From contig NC_088312.1 of NCBI RefSeq assembly GCF_910592395.1, positions 21,337,292-21,401,291 on the forward strand: a DNA stretch of 64,000 nucleotides, given 5' to 3'. The notes below the pieces were generated by a model. It was not told where the DNA came from, did not search any database, and worked only from the letters and a program-made list of their open reading frames with translations. Source of the stretch: Lineus longissimus (Eukaryota > Nemertea > Pilidiophora > Heteronemertea > Lineidae). The position numbers were made by a program, and so were the translations under genes. Shown here one piece after another: positions 1 to 10,600 of the stretch; position 1 is the first letter of the stretch, and each line of letters starts with the position of its first letter.

Positions 1-720
1 TATCTGCACAAGCCATACGTTGTGATGGACAGGGGGCAAGTCCCCTTGCTACACCTGACACAAATTGTGAAAGACAGGAGACAAGTCCTCCATCTACACC
101 AGCCACAAGTTGTGATGGACAGGGTGCTCGTCCTCCTGCTACACCAGCCACAAGATGTGAAAGATGGGGAACTAGTCCTTCTGCTACACCGGCCACAAGT
201 TGTGAAAGGCAGGGGACTAGTTCTCTTGTTACACCAGCCACAAGTTGTGAAAGACAGGGGACTCGTTCTCTTGTTACATCAGCCACAAGTTGTGAAAGAC
301 AGGGGACTGTTCCTCCTGTTACAAAAGCCACAAGATATGAAAGCCAGAGGACTAGTCCTCCTGCTACACCAGCCACAAGTTTCATTAGACATCGGACTGT
401 TTCTCCTGCTACAAAAGCCATAAGATGTGAAAGCCAGAGGACTTGTCCTCCTGCTACACCAGCCACAAGTTTCGAAAGACATCGGACTGTTTCTCCTGCT
501 ACAAAAACCATAAGATGTGAAAGCCAGAGGACTAGTCCTCCTGCTACACCAGCCACAAGTTTTGAAAGACAGGGGTCTATTTCTCCTGCTACACCAGACA
601 CAAGTTGTGAAAGACAGGAGAGAAGTCCTCCAACTACACCAGCCACACGTTGTGATGGACAGGGGGCTAGTCCTCCTGCTACACCAGCCACACGTTGTGA
701 AAGACGAAGGATTATACCTA
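1..720. repeat. 45-bp minisatellite (about 16 units)
   Basis: A tandem array whose unit reads roughly 'cagccacaagttgtgaaaga' followed by a purine-rich stretch and 'cctcctgctacac'. The phrase 'caagttgtga' recurs every 45 bases. Because 45 is a multiple of three, open frames run across the array on both strands; their low-complexity translations (LLLHQPQVVKDRGL repeats) look like a by-product of unit length. No splice signals or recognisable domain are seen. It lies beyond the 3' end of the intersectin gene. Confidence 0.9.
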
Positions 721-2483
721 GGACTATACTTCTTGTGTCACCAGCTGCAAGTTGTGAGACCGTTTGCTCCTCGTGCTACCCCAGCTGCCAATAATGAAAG
801 ATATGGACACCTTCTACGAGTTGTTGAAGACGGGAGTAAAACCTGTAGAAAGTTGCCTCCTGTGGTGAGATCGTACACCCCTTCTGTCTCCAGTGGGCGA
901 CCCATACTTGCTATCCTGGGTCTCGTGTCTTTCACAACCAGTGGCTGGTGTAGCAGGAGGAATAGTCCCAGTTTTTTCACAAATTGCGGCAGTTTCAGGA
1001 GGAATAGTCCGTTGTCTTTCACAACCAGTGGCTTAGAGTATGATGCTTCTGAATGGTGTACAATCTCTCCATAGGGTGTACGATGCTGCTTCACCAGTCT
1101 CTACATGATGTCCAAGAGAGTGCCATGTTTCTGCAGGGTGTACAGTCTCAGTTTAAGGTGTACCGTGTCTCCTAGATGGCAATTTACAAGGTGTACCATG
1201 TCCTGACAGGTTGTGCTATGTCTCTATGGGATGTATAGTCTCTCTTTAGGGTGTACCTTGCTGCTTCACCAGTCGTATCTTATGAAGGACAGGGGACTAG
1301 TCCTCCTGCCACATCAGCTGCAGTGGAAGACCGGCGACTATTCCACTATCTCCGTTACTAGCCGCAAGGACGAGGGATTATACTTACTGCATGCTACACC
1401 ACCCAGAGATTGTGAAAGACGTTGCGAGAGACAGAGGACCGTGTTGTTACGACAGGGTACCAAGTTGCGAAAGACAGGAGACTATTCCTTCTGCTTCACC
1501 AACCGTGATGTATGGAAGACATGGAACTGCTCCTCCTGAAACAACATCCATAGGTTGTTAAAGACAGGGGAGATAACCCTGTAGAGACGTGCGTCCCCCA
1601 TGACAGCTGCTGGTGCAGCTTATTAGTTCCCAGTGGGCAACCCATTCTTGCTATCCTGAGTACCCTGTCTTTCACAACCCTTGGCTAGTGTAACATGAGG
1701 AATAGTCTTATTATTTCATAACTTGCGGCTGTTGCAGGAGGATTACTCCCTGGTCTTTCACAACCAGTGGTTGGTGAGCAGTCTCTATTGGATGTCCCAT
1801 TTCTCTACATAAGAGTACCATGCTTTGCATGGTGTACAATCTCTCCATAGGCTGGAGTTTTGAGCTGGAGTTTTGAATGACAGGAGACTAGTCCTCCTGC
1901 TTCACTAGCTGCAAGCTAAAGACCAGCGACTATACCTCTGTCTTCACCAGCCGCAAGCTGTGAAAGACGGATGATTATATATCTCCTGCTACACCAGCGA
2001 CCGGTTGTGAAAGACCAGACACTATCACCAGCTGCAGGTTGTGAGAGACAGGGACCAAGTTGTGAAATACAGGAGATCAAGTGGCGAAAGACAGGGGACT
2101 ATTCCACCTGCTACACCTGCCGCAACTATGAATGTCATGAACATTAGCCTCGGGTGTGCCACCCATTACTCACCTGTCCTGTACAAACAGTAGCTGGTGT
2201 AACAGGATAAATAGTCCCATTTTTCTCACAATTTGGAGGTGTTGCAGGAGGAATCTCTGTTGGATGTATCATTTCTCTATGGGATGTGTTGCAGGAGGAA
2301 TAGTCCCTTGTCTTTCTAAACTTGGGGCTGGAATAGCTAGACTCCCTGGGCAGCCAAATACGTCATCCTAATTGGTCTCCTTACGAACGAGGCCGGTCCA
2401 CTGCATCCGGAGTGTAGGAATAGCAGGCGGAATGTCCCGATGTCTTTCACAACCTGTTGGTGGTGAGCAGTCTCTACTGGATG
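721..2483. repeat. Degenerate mixed-orientation minisatellite
   Basis: Diverged copies of the 45-bp unit continue here in both orientations. Around 930-1030 the unit is inverted ('tttcacaaccagtggctggt'), around 1260-1540 and 1870-2110 it is direct again, and around 2160-2310 inverted again. Pieces of the following 60-bp unit ('gggtgtacc', 'tctctatgggatgt') are interspersed. No gene is seen. Confidence 0.7.
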
Positions 2484-3640
2484 TGCCATGTCTCTGTTGG
2501 ATGTATCATTTCTCTATGGGATGTGTGGTGTCTCTACAGGGTGTGCCATATCTCTGTTGGATGTATCATTTCTCTATAGGATGTATGGTTTCTCTACAGG
2601 GTGTGCCATGTCTCTGTTGGATGTATCATTTCTCTATGGGATGTGTGGTGTTTCTACAGGGTGTGCCATATCTCTGTTGGATGTATCATTTCTCTATAGG
2701 ATGTGTGGTGTCTCTACAGGGTGTGCCATATCTCTGTTGGATGTATCATTTCTCTATAGGATGTGTGGTTTCTCTACAGGGTGTGCCATGTCTCTGTTGG
2801 ATGTATCATTTCTCTATGGGATGTGTGGTGTCTCTACAGGGTGTGCCATGTCTCTGTTGGATGTATCATTTTTCTATGGGATGTGTGGTGTCTCTACAGG
2901 GTGTGCCATGTCTCTGTTGGATGTATCATTTCTCTATAGGATGTGTGGTGTCTCTACAGGGTGTGCCATGTCTCTGTTGGATGTATCATTTCTCTAAAGG
3001 ATGTGTGGTGTCTCTACAGGGTGTGCCATATCTCTGTTGCATGTATCATTTCTCCATGGGATGTATGGTTTCTCTACAGGGTGTGCCATGTCTCTGTTGG
3101 ATGTATCATTTCTCTTTAGGATGTATGGTGTCTCTACAGGGTGTGCCATGTCTCTGTTGGATGTATCATTTCTCTACGGGATGTGTGGTGTCTCTCTACA
3201 GGGTGTCTCTACAGGGTGTGCCGTGTCTCTGTTGGATGTATCATTTCTCTACGGAATGTGTGGTGTCTCTACAGGGTGTGCTGTGTCTCTGTTGGATGTA
3301 TCATTTCTCTATGGGATGTGTGGTGTCTCTACAGGGTGTCTCTACAGGGTGTGCCGTGTCTCTGTTGGATGTATCATTTCTCTACGGGATGTGTGGTGTC
3401 TCTACAGGGTGTGCCGTGTCTCTGTTTTATATGTAATTTCTGTATGGGATGTGTGGTGTCTCTACAGGGTGTGCCATGTCTCTGTTTTATATATCATTTC
3501 TCTATGGGTTGTGCGGTGTCTCTACAGGCTATATCATCTCTCTACAGGGTGTGCCATGTCTCTGCTGGATGTTCCATTTCTCTACACAGGGTGTGCGGTG
3601 TGCTTCTACAGGGTGTGACATGTCTCTCTGTAGGGTGTGA
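2484..3640. repeat. 60-bp minisatellite (about 19 units)
   Basis: Tandem units of 60 bases, of the type 'atgtgtggtgtctctacagg' then 'gtgtgccatgtctctgttgg' then 'atgtatcatttctctatggg'. Units are near-identical from about 2500 to 3180; length variants follow. Because 60 is divisible by three, plus-strand frames stay open for more than 350 codons and read as a 20-residue cysteine/tryptophan-rich repeat. I see no promoter, conserved start or splice context and treat this as non-coding. Confidence 0.92.
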
Positions 3641-4831
3641 CATGTTTTTCCAGCGTGTACCATGTCTGCACAGCATGTCACATGCCTGGACTGGATGTGC
3701 CATGTTCTACTGGGTGTGTACCTGGTCTCAACTGAATGTAACATGTCCACAGAGGATAACAAGTGTGGCAATCGACTTGGATGTCAGATATGATAACATG
3801 GTAAGTCAGGCAGCCCACAAAGAGTTCCCATGAGATATGGCCATGAAGATGTTTTGGGACAACCTGTAGTCATGCTAACTCACAAGTTAAACTTGACAAT
3901 TACATATCAACAGACACAAAATTCACAATATCTCCTGGTTATTTTTATTGAGCATGTTACAGACATCTAATCCTTCATAATCAAAGCTCATATCATCCAA
4001 AGCTTGCTAACACTCCTGAGCCAGTGGTTATGATAGCACAAAAGTCTTGCTCCCCCAGCAATTGTGACAAGGGCTAGTATAAAACCACTACAGGGGAGTG
4101 TAAAGGTTGCTGTACTGTCAATGATTTTAAGGGATCATCTCAAAATGGAGAGGACTTTTTGTCTAAGGGTAGGGGGTGGTGTTGGCCTTGTCCCTGCCAA
4201 ACTTCGTTCTCCTTTCATACTCTTGGCATCCTTGAGACAATATTTTGATGCCAGACATCAGGTTTTTTCTCGCATCATTTCAGAGAAGGGGAGGGGGCCA
4301 GAGAAATGAGAAAATGTCATCTTTCATGGCATCAAGAAATTCCGAGATGATCCCTAACTGTGTGTGAGGGGACCAGGTAGCAAACATCACCTCCTGGTTT
4401 CCTCAGGATGTGTTTTTCAAGACTGGGATGTTATCAACTTCACTACATAACTACAGTCTACAAACATGACTTCTAATTCTACAAGGTATATATACATGTA
4501 TACATATAACATTAGAATGTTGAGGCAATCAAACATAATCACTTTATGGCCAAAAATATCATCCACCGGCATTCTCAAAATAATCTATCAACACAAATCA
4601 TCACTTTTGGCTGTATAAGCAAAGAAAACTGTCCAATCTCATCTTTCAACCACTTTAAAGGGGAATGCCATGAGTGTTCATTGTATCTACTGGTTAATCA
4701 GCAAAATACATGTAGAAAATACACAATGCCGGAGTGCAGTTATTATGCATGCAAATTCACTGAAACTTGGTATGTATAGTATTTGTATATCTGTCTAGAC
4801 AATGGCATTGCTGAAATTTATCTTCAGTGCA

Positions 4832-4985
4832 TACAGTGGAACCTCTGTTAGCGGACACCTCTCTATTAAGGACACTAGTTTTGGTCCCAAATTGGTTGTT
4901 TCCATTCAATTTGACCTCTCTAATCAGGACACCTCTCTATTAAGGACAGCACTTGTCAGTCCCGAGGGTGAGAGGTTCTATTGTA
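4832..4985 (+). mobile_element. Pogo-like MITE copy 1 (internally shortened)
   Basis: Begins TA-CAGTGGAACCTC and ends GAGGTTCTATTG-TA. Ends of the form CAGTRGAACCTC with TA on both sides are typical of pogo/Tigger-type Tc1-mariner non-autonomous elements. The usual 'tgtccttaatag' segment near the right end is deleted. Confidence 0.75.
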
Positions 4986-5349
4986 CTTACACTATTGGAA
5001 ATTTTCAAGTTTGAGTTCAAGTTTCAAATGAGTACCCTACGAATCATTCAAAGACCTTAAATCAGGGAATACACACAATCCTTTGAAGAAATCAACATGA
5101 TGCACTTCTAAACAGCTGATCAATACCATCATCGTCTTATTCTAACATGGACACTATTGACACACAACAGCAGATATGTTGAGAGAGATATGCTGAAATG
5201 TACAATACAACATGTATACCACAGTATAAAGAGAGAATATCACATCAGTTATAGTCTATTCGTAAATTTTTTTTCCATTTTGTTTTTGGTTCTGGAACGT
5301 TAACGAGAACATCATTTTTGAATATTCAAGTACACTATATACATGTATA

Positions 5350-5513
5350 TACAGTGGAACCTCCCTTAGCGGACACCTCTCTATTAAGGACACTAGTTTT
5401 GGTCCCAAATTGGTTCTTTCCATTCAATTTGACCTCTCTAATCAGGACACCTCTCTATTAAGGACAACACTTGTCAGTCCCGAGGGTGTCCTTAGTAGAG
5501 AGGTTGTACTGTA
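5350..5513 (+). mobile_element. Pogo-like MITE copy 2
   Basis: TA-flanked ends CAGTGGAACCTC and GAGGTTGTACTG. Internal sequence carries the family hallmarks 'cctctctattaaggacac' and 'ttggtcccaaattggtt'. Confidence 0.8.
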
Positions 5514-5596
5514 TATTCGTAAATTTTTTTTCCATTTTGTTTTTGGTTCTGGAACGTTAACGAGAACATCATTTTTGAATATTCAAGTACACTATA

Positions 5597-5778
5597 TACA
5601 GTAGAACCTCCCTTAGCAGACACCTCTCTACTAAGGACAACCTCTCTATTAAGGACACTAGTTTGGGTCCCAAATTGGTTGTTTCCATTCAATTTGACCT
5701 CTCTAATCAGGACACCTCTCTACTGAAGTCAGCACTTGTCAGTCCCAAGGGTGTCCTTAATAGAGAGGTTCTACTGTA
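5597..5778 (+). mobile_element. Pogo-like MITE copy 3 (full length)
   Basis: TA-CAGTAGAACCTC at the left and GAGGTTCTACTG-TA at the right, about 182 bases. This is close to the family consensus. Confidence 0.82.
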
Positions 5779-6529
5779 ATTGAAAATGTTATGGCAAATG
5801 TTGAGTAACATCAATAGTTACACGTACTCTCTTTATCAATGGCAAAGTTTATCAGTCAACAATTTTGACATCAGTTAATTCCATTCTAAATAGCCAACTA
5901 CATGATCAGCAGGGTCTGCTTTAGTATCATAGATTGACGTGTGGAATGGTTATAGTCACCGTGAATTTCAATCAAAGATTTATAAGCAAACTAACTCCAA
6001 AAATAAGCACTTAACATGATCTCTAAATTCTACAAGCGACTCCATTATGACAATAGTGTGTAAAGTGGCAATTAAAGGGGGATGCCGTTCACATTTGATA
6101 GAGGGTTAGGAAAATAGAAATGCAGTTATACACAATGCCATAGTGCAGTTATTATGCATACTGATATGCTGAAACATGGTATTTATAGTATTTGTAAACC
6201 TGTCTACACAATGGCAATGTTGAAAATTATATTCAGTTTGTATTTACGGAATTGGCAATTTTCAGATTCAATTACAAATTTCAAATTGTTAACGAACAGC
6301 ATAGGCCTTTAAAGCTGGCTACAATGAGGCACTATAATTCAAACTCGAGTCATTGAGGAGTTATACTTTCAGAGTACGCAATCAGAATACGAAAATATAC
6401 AACAGTTACAATGACATTACTGTCAAGGATATATTACTGTATATCTATTTACACAATGATGAGATGTTAAAACTGCATACAGCACCAAAATGAAGAAAAG
6501 TCCCATAAAAATAAATACAACACAATCTA

Positions 6530-6535
6530 TTTATT
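6530..6535 (-). terminator. Candidate ITSN poly(A) signal AATAAA
   Basis: Forward 'tttatt', i.e. AATAAA on the minus strand, about 980 bases beyond the stop codon of the intersectin gene. Another AATAAA lies at 3944-3949. Which is used is unknown. Confidence 0.3.
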
Positions 6536-7513
6536 TTACAATTCCTTCACACAGAGTAATCTACTTGAAACAGACATGATTGAACTATAATCTATTGTGT
6601 TTTGTGGCAGAGTTTACAAAGAAATGTCAACTTGTTAGAGTGAATGTGTGACCTATTCTTACTGTGACAGTCAGTTACCCGTATTCAGAAACCGATCATG
6701 AGGTCATGTCCCAGAAGTTCTTCCTTTCTGTTCAGCAACCAGTTGTCCAAAGCACCATGAAGAATTTAAATCACTGTACCTGTGATTAAAATTGCATGCG
6801 ACGATAATTGCTTGTTTGTGATGGTCATGGCAGCGATTTTTATTGCTCATTTGTGAAGGGATTAAGTGTACTGCGATTTTATGACGTTCACATTTTCATA
6901 ACGTGTCATTCTTCACTTTTCACCCGTGACATGAAAACGAACAAGTCATTTCAAATCAGCAGGCTACATGTGATTCACGATGTCACTTTTCACACTTACG
7001 TCACGTTTTCAAGCCTAATTCAGTTAACTTGTGACAAGGGAATCATGACAAGTGACAAAGTGAATCCAATATAATTCCGGCCAAAGTTGTTAGTTAAGTA
7101 CGTGAAGAGGTTAAAAACCACAGAAATCACTTCACTATCAACATGATTAACAATAGATCACTATAAAACAAATCAAAGTTCTGTTACCACTTGATACTAG
7201 TGCCTGCAGACTTGTGGAAATTTACAATGGATTTACAATGGAATATTCACAATGACATTTTGACATCATTTTTATCTTAGCAGCAAAAGTGCATTGCAGA
7301 CACACAATTTTTATCCCCTTTGCTGTGATGAGATGAGTGACAAAAAGATTGCTTGTCTGCTTACAAACACATTTAATCTCTTGTGAGCATGTCGAATTTC
7401 TTTTTTTGCTAGAGTGAGAGTGGTAACATAGCATGTGTTTAAACTGGCAAAGATTCTACCCCAGTGAAACGATTACGATCTTTGCCAATTCAAGTCTCGC
7501 TGATATCCTGGTT

Positions 7514-7698
7514 TCAGAATTTCAAGAAATCGGTTGGGTGATTGTTATCGTTGTTAGCGTATAGCTGCAGATCTAACTTTACAGAGACTTCTCCACTATC
7601 GACTTCATGGAGACGTAATCGCTTCGTAATCGGTCCTCGCTTTTCCTTCGTCTCCTGTTGGATATCGACCAGACGGATCTCGGTCCTACCAAGGAAAT
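7514..7698 (-). CDS. ITSN1: ITSN exon 42: end of C2 and stop
   Basis: Begins [20 protein letters not shown], the classic intersectin last-exon start, and ends [19 protein letters not shown] with TGA at 7514-7516. The terminal [13 protein letters not shown] replaces the short acidic tail of human ITSN1. The acceptor is 'tttactcctag'. Confidence 0.95.
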
Positions 7699-10600
7699 CT
7701 AGGAGTAAAGAGAAAAGCAATATATGATAAAAGTAAACATGACAGTAGTATTAAATAAAAGTAAACAATTTGTGATATTGCCAGATTTCTCCCAAAATGT
7801 CGGGTTTCCACCACAACTTACAAAACCATGGCAGGCGACCTCTGGTCAGTGTGAAGTCATGGGTATGCAAAATAATGAAACATCAGTCAAGATTGTATGA
7901 ATTATATGAATTGCTCTGGAAGAGCTCCAAATGAGATTATGTCGAGCATGAATGGCAGGCGACCTCTGGGCGGTGTGAAGTCATGGGTATGCAAAATAAT
8001 GAAACATCAGTCAAGATTGTATAAATTACTCTGGAAGAGCTCCAAATGAAATTATGTCAAGCACGACATCACAGTTTCTGCCTTCACGGAGGGTGCCTCA
8101 CATGAGTGACTGCAAAAGAAGACGCAGAGCTTACCATTGGGAGTGAACAGGTCCCTGTCAAACACCGATATACAGAGTACATCTTGTTCGACGTCCTTGA
8201 TTGTGAATTGCATGGATGAGTTCCACTTGGGGTTGAGAGTCGCACTGATGACCTTCGTCCTGTGTTCCTGGGAGCCCATACTCACCTCACAGTATGGGTC
8301 ACTTTTTCCTGAAAGTCACATCAAAAAATTTTAATTTGGTTTTTATGTGTTCAGTGACTTGTTTTTTTAATTACATCATGCAAGTGTACATATATTTACC
8401 AATAACGCCAGCAGTAATATATGTAACAGATATGATAGAAATTTGAGCAGAGACCAAGGTTCAACTTATAATTACAAAAAGTGTTTTTTTATCACACTAC
8501 TTTATAATGTATTATGCCAAACTCAAACTGCTTAATTCCAAACAAGAATAGAAACAGACCAGGGTAATTAATACATTCCTTCAGCCCTGGGAAGTTTGTT
8601 TCTCTGTTATTTATAAAAGGTCAAATAGTACAATTATAACCTCAATTCAATTATAGCCCCTACAGTGTTAAAAACAGCTGGTTGTACACAGTTAATAGAC
8701 ACATAAGCTATAATTGTAAAAGTGTTATAAGTGTACCTCCCTTCCTTACATAATTCAGGTTAATAAGGATCATATGTGACCCGCTCTACCAAAACTAGGC
8801 GCTTGTCGCATCTGAACTCGACAGGTTGATACGGACTTGTTGTTCATTTCCCTATTGTAGACCTTTTGTGAAATGTAACCAAATCAGTTTGTAATAGATT
8901 TCACAAAAGGTCTACAATAGGGAAATGAACAACAAGTCCGTATCAACCTGTCGAGTTCAGATGCGACAAGCGCCTAGTTTTGGCAGAGCGAGTCACATAT
9001 TGGGTGATATGAATAAAGACTAGCAAATGCTTTTATCTTAATCTCCATGTACATTTACACTAGGCCTTTCTGTACAAAATTGAAGTAAAAGCATTTGCTA
9101 GTCTTTATTCATATCACCCATTAACTAAACTAACCAGACCAGCTGCTCTGTCAAAGAGTATAAAATAGCACATTTGACTCTAACAATCTATCGACCGAAT
9201 GGAAGTGCCTGGATTAGTGGCTGGAGCACCCTTCTAAAACATGTTTGTCATGAAAGTTGTTTTTATCAAATGGTGAGGATAGGATTCTATCTACAAGGTT
9301 AACAGAATGTTCAGTGACCGGATCTCAAATTTTATTAGACGATATATCCAGGGGGCACACCTCGCATTAAATCACTCACCATTTACAAGGAGATGAGTAA
9401 AAAGTCAAACAGTTCGATTTGACTATGATCACATCCCAGCCAATCTGGTCACTGCAACATATCTCAAGTTCGATTTGACTATGATCACATCCCAGCCAAT
9501 CTGGTCACTGCAACATATCACAAGTTCGATTTGACTATGATCACATCCCAGCCAATCTGGTCACTGCAACATATCACAAGTTCGATTTGACTATGATCAC
9601 ATCCCAGCCAATCTGGTCACTGCAACATATCACAAGTCGCAGGTGTGCGCCTGGCTTAACTGATCATAAGAAGCTCATTAAAGTCAAAATCAGTCGATGA
9701 AAACAGCTGTGCCATGGGTTTAAGGTCAGCAAATCACTTTGAAGTTATTTCAGCCAACTTCTAGGCAGATCACATCAGGAACTTCTTGGCAGATAATTTT
9801 CGCAAACATCTTTGTAGATCTTTTCAGCAAAGTTTAGAAGATAACTTGGAAGATCATTGCAGTGAACTTTTCAGGTGATATTAGCAGATTATTAAGCAAC
9901 CCACCCTCTCCGCCAAAAAACGTGCCCCAACATGCATTTAAAATAGTAAAACGCATACCACTTGCATTACGTTGACATGGCATCAGATCGATCCCGTCCA
10001 AAACCACCACGAGCAGACGACCAATGGCCGGGATTTTCCTCACTGACCACGGAAAGGAAAGCATTAAAGGCAATAAACACGGAAGTCAATCAACCAAGTG
10101 AATTTGAGGGCGAAAGCAGCAGAAATCCACCCGGAGGAAGTGAGTCCTGACTGTTGACTTACAAAGACACACTTTGGCTTTAAGGCACAAATATATCTGA
10201 ACTGGGGGTTAATTTTGATTCCATCAGAAGTGTTTTGGGTATAAAATGATTTAGGAACACCGTTAGTGCTTTCAAAAGTGATATGTCAAAAGAGAAATTT
10301 CAACAGTGATATCTACTTCTTGGTGATATGAAGTTACAATGCATTATTCATGCGATCAGTCAAGAACATTTCCTCAGGATGGATCAAAAGGTGGCCAGTG
10401 ATGTGGCGTGGTGCTCCCGAAACCGACGCTGGAAAATACGCAAATAAGGCACAATCTGACAAAAACTGCAGTCATTATGCAATGTTATGGCAGTCAAGCT
10501 GAAACAGGGCGGACAGAGGATAAGAATCTAGTTTGAGATCAGCAAGCTCTTCATCTTCAGTGCAAATACTTGAACTAGTTGATGATTCATCTGGAATGGG

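Larger units (their letters stand above)
5263..5778. repeat. 257-bp tandem duplication containing a MITE
   Basis: The stretch starting 'aaattttttttccattttgt' at about 5263 is repeated from about 5520. Each copy runs through 'gaacatcatttttgaatatt' into a pogo-like MITE. The second MITE copy keeps an extra 'ctaaggacaacctctctatt' segment missing from the first. The MITE and its flank were therefore duplicated as one unit and then diverged. Confidence 0.8.
3641..7513 (-). other. ITSN 3' UTR and 3' flank with MITEs
   Basis: No coding exon is seen. The region lies directly downstream of the intersectin stop codon and is AT-rich. It holds three copies of a pogo-like MITE and a 257-bp tandem duplication. 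Minus-strand AATAAA hexamers occur at 6530-6535 and 3944-3949 and are the main candidates for the ITSN poly(A) signal. The extent of the 3' UTR cannot be fixed from sequence alone. Confidence 0.5.
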
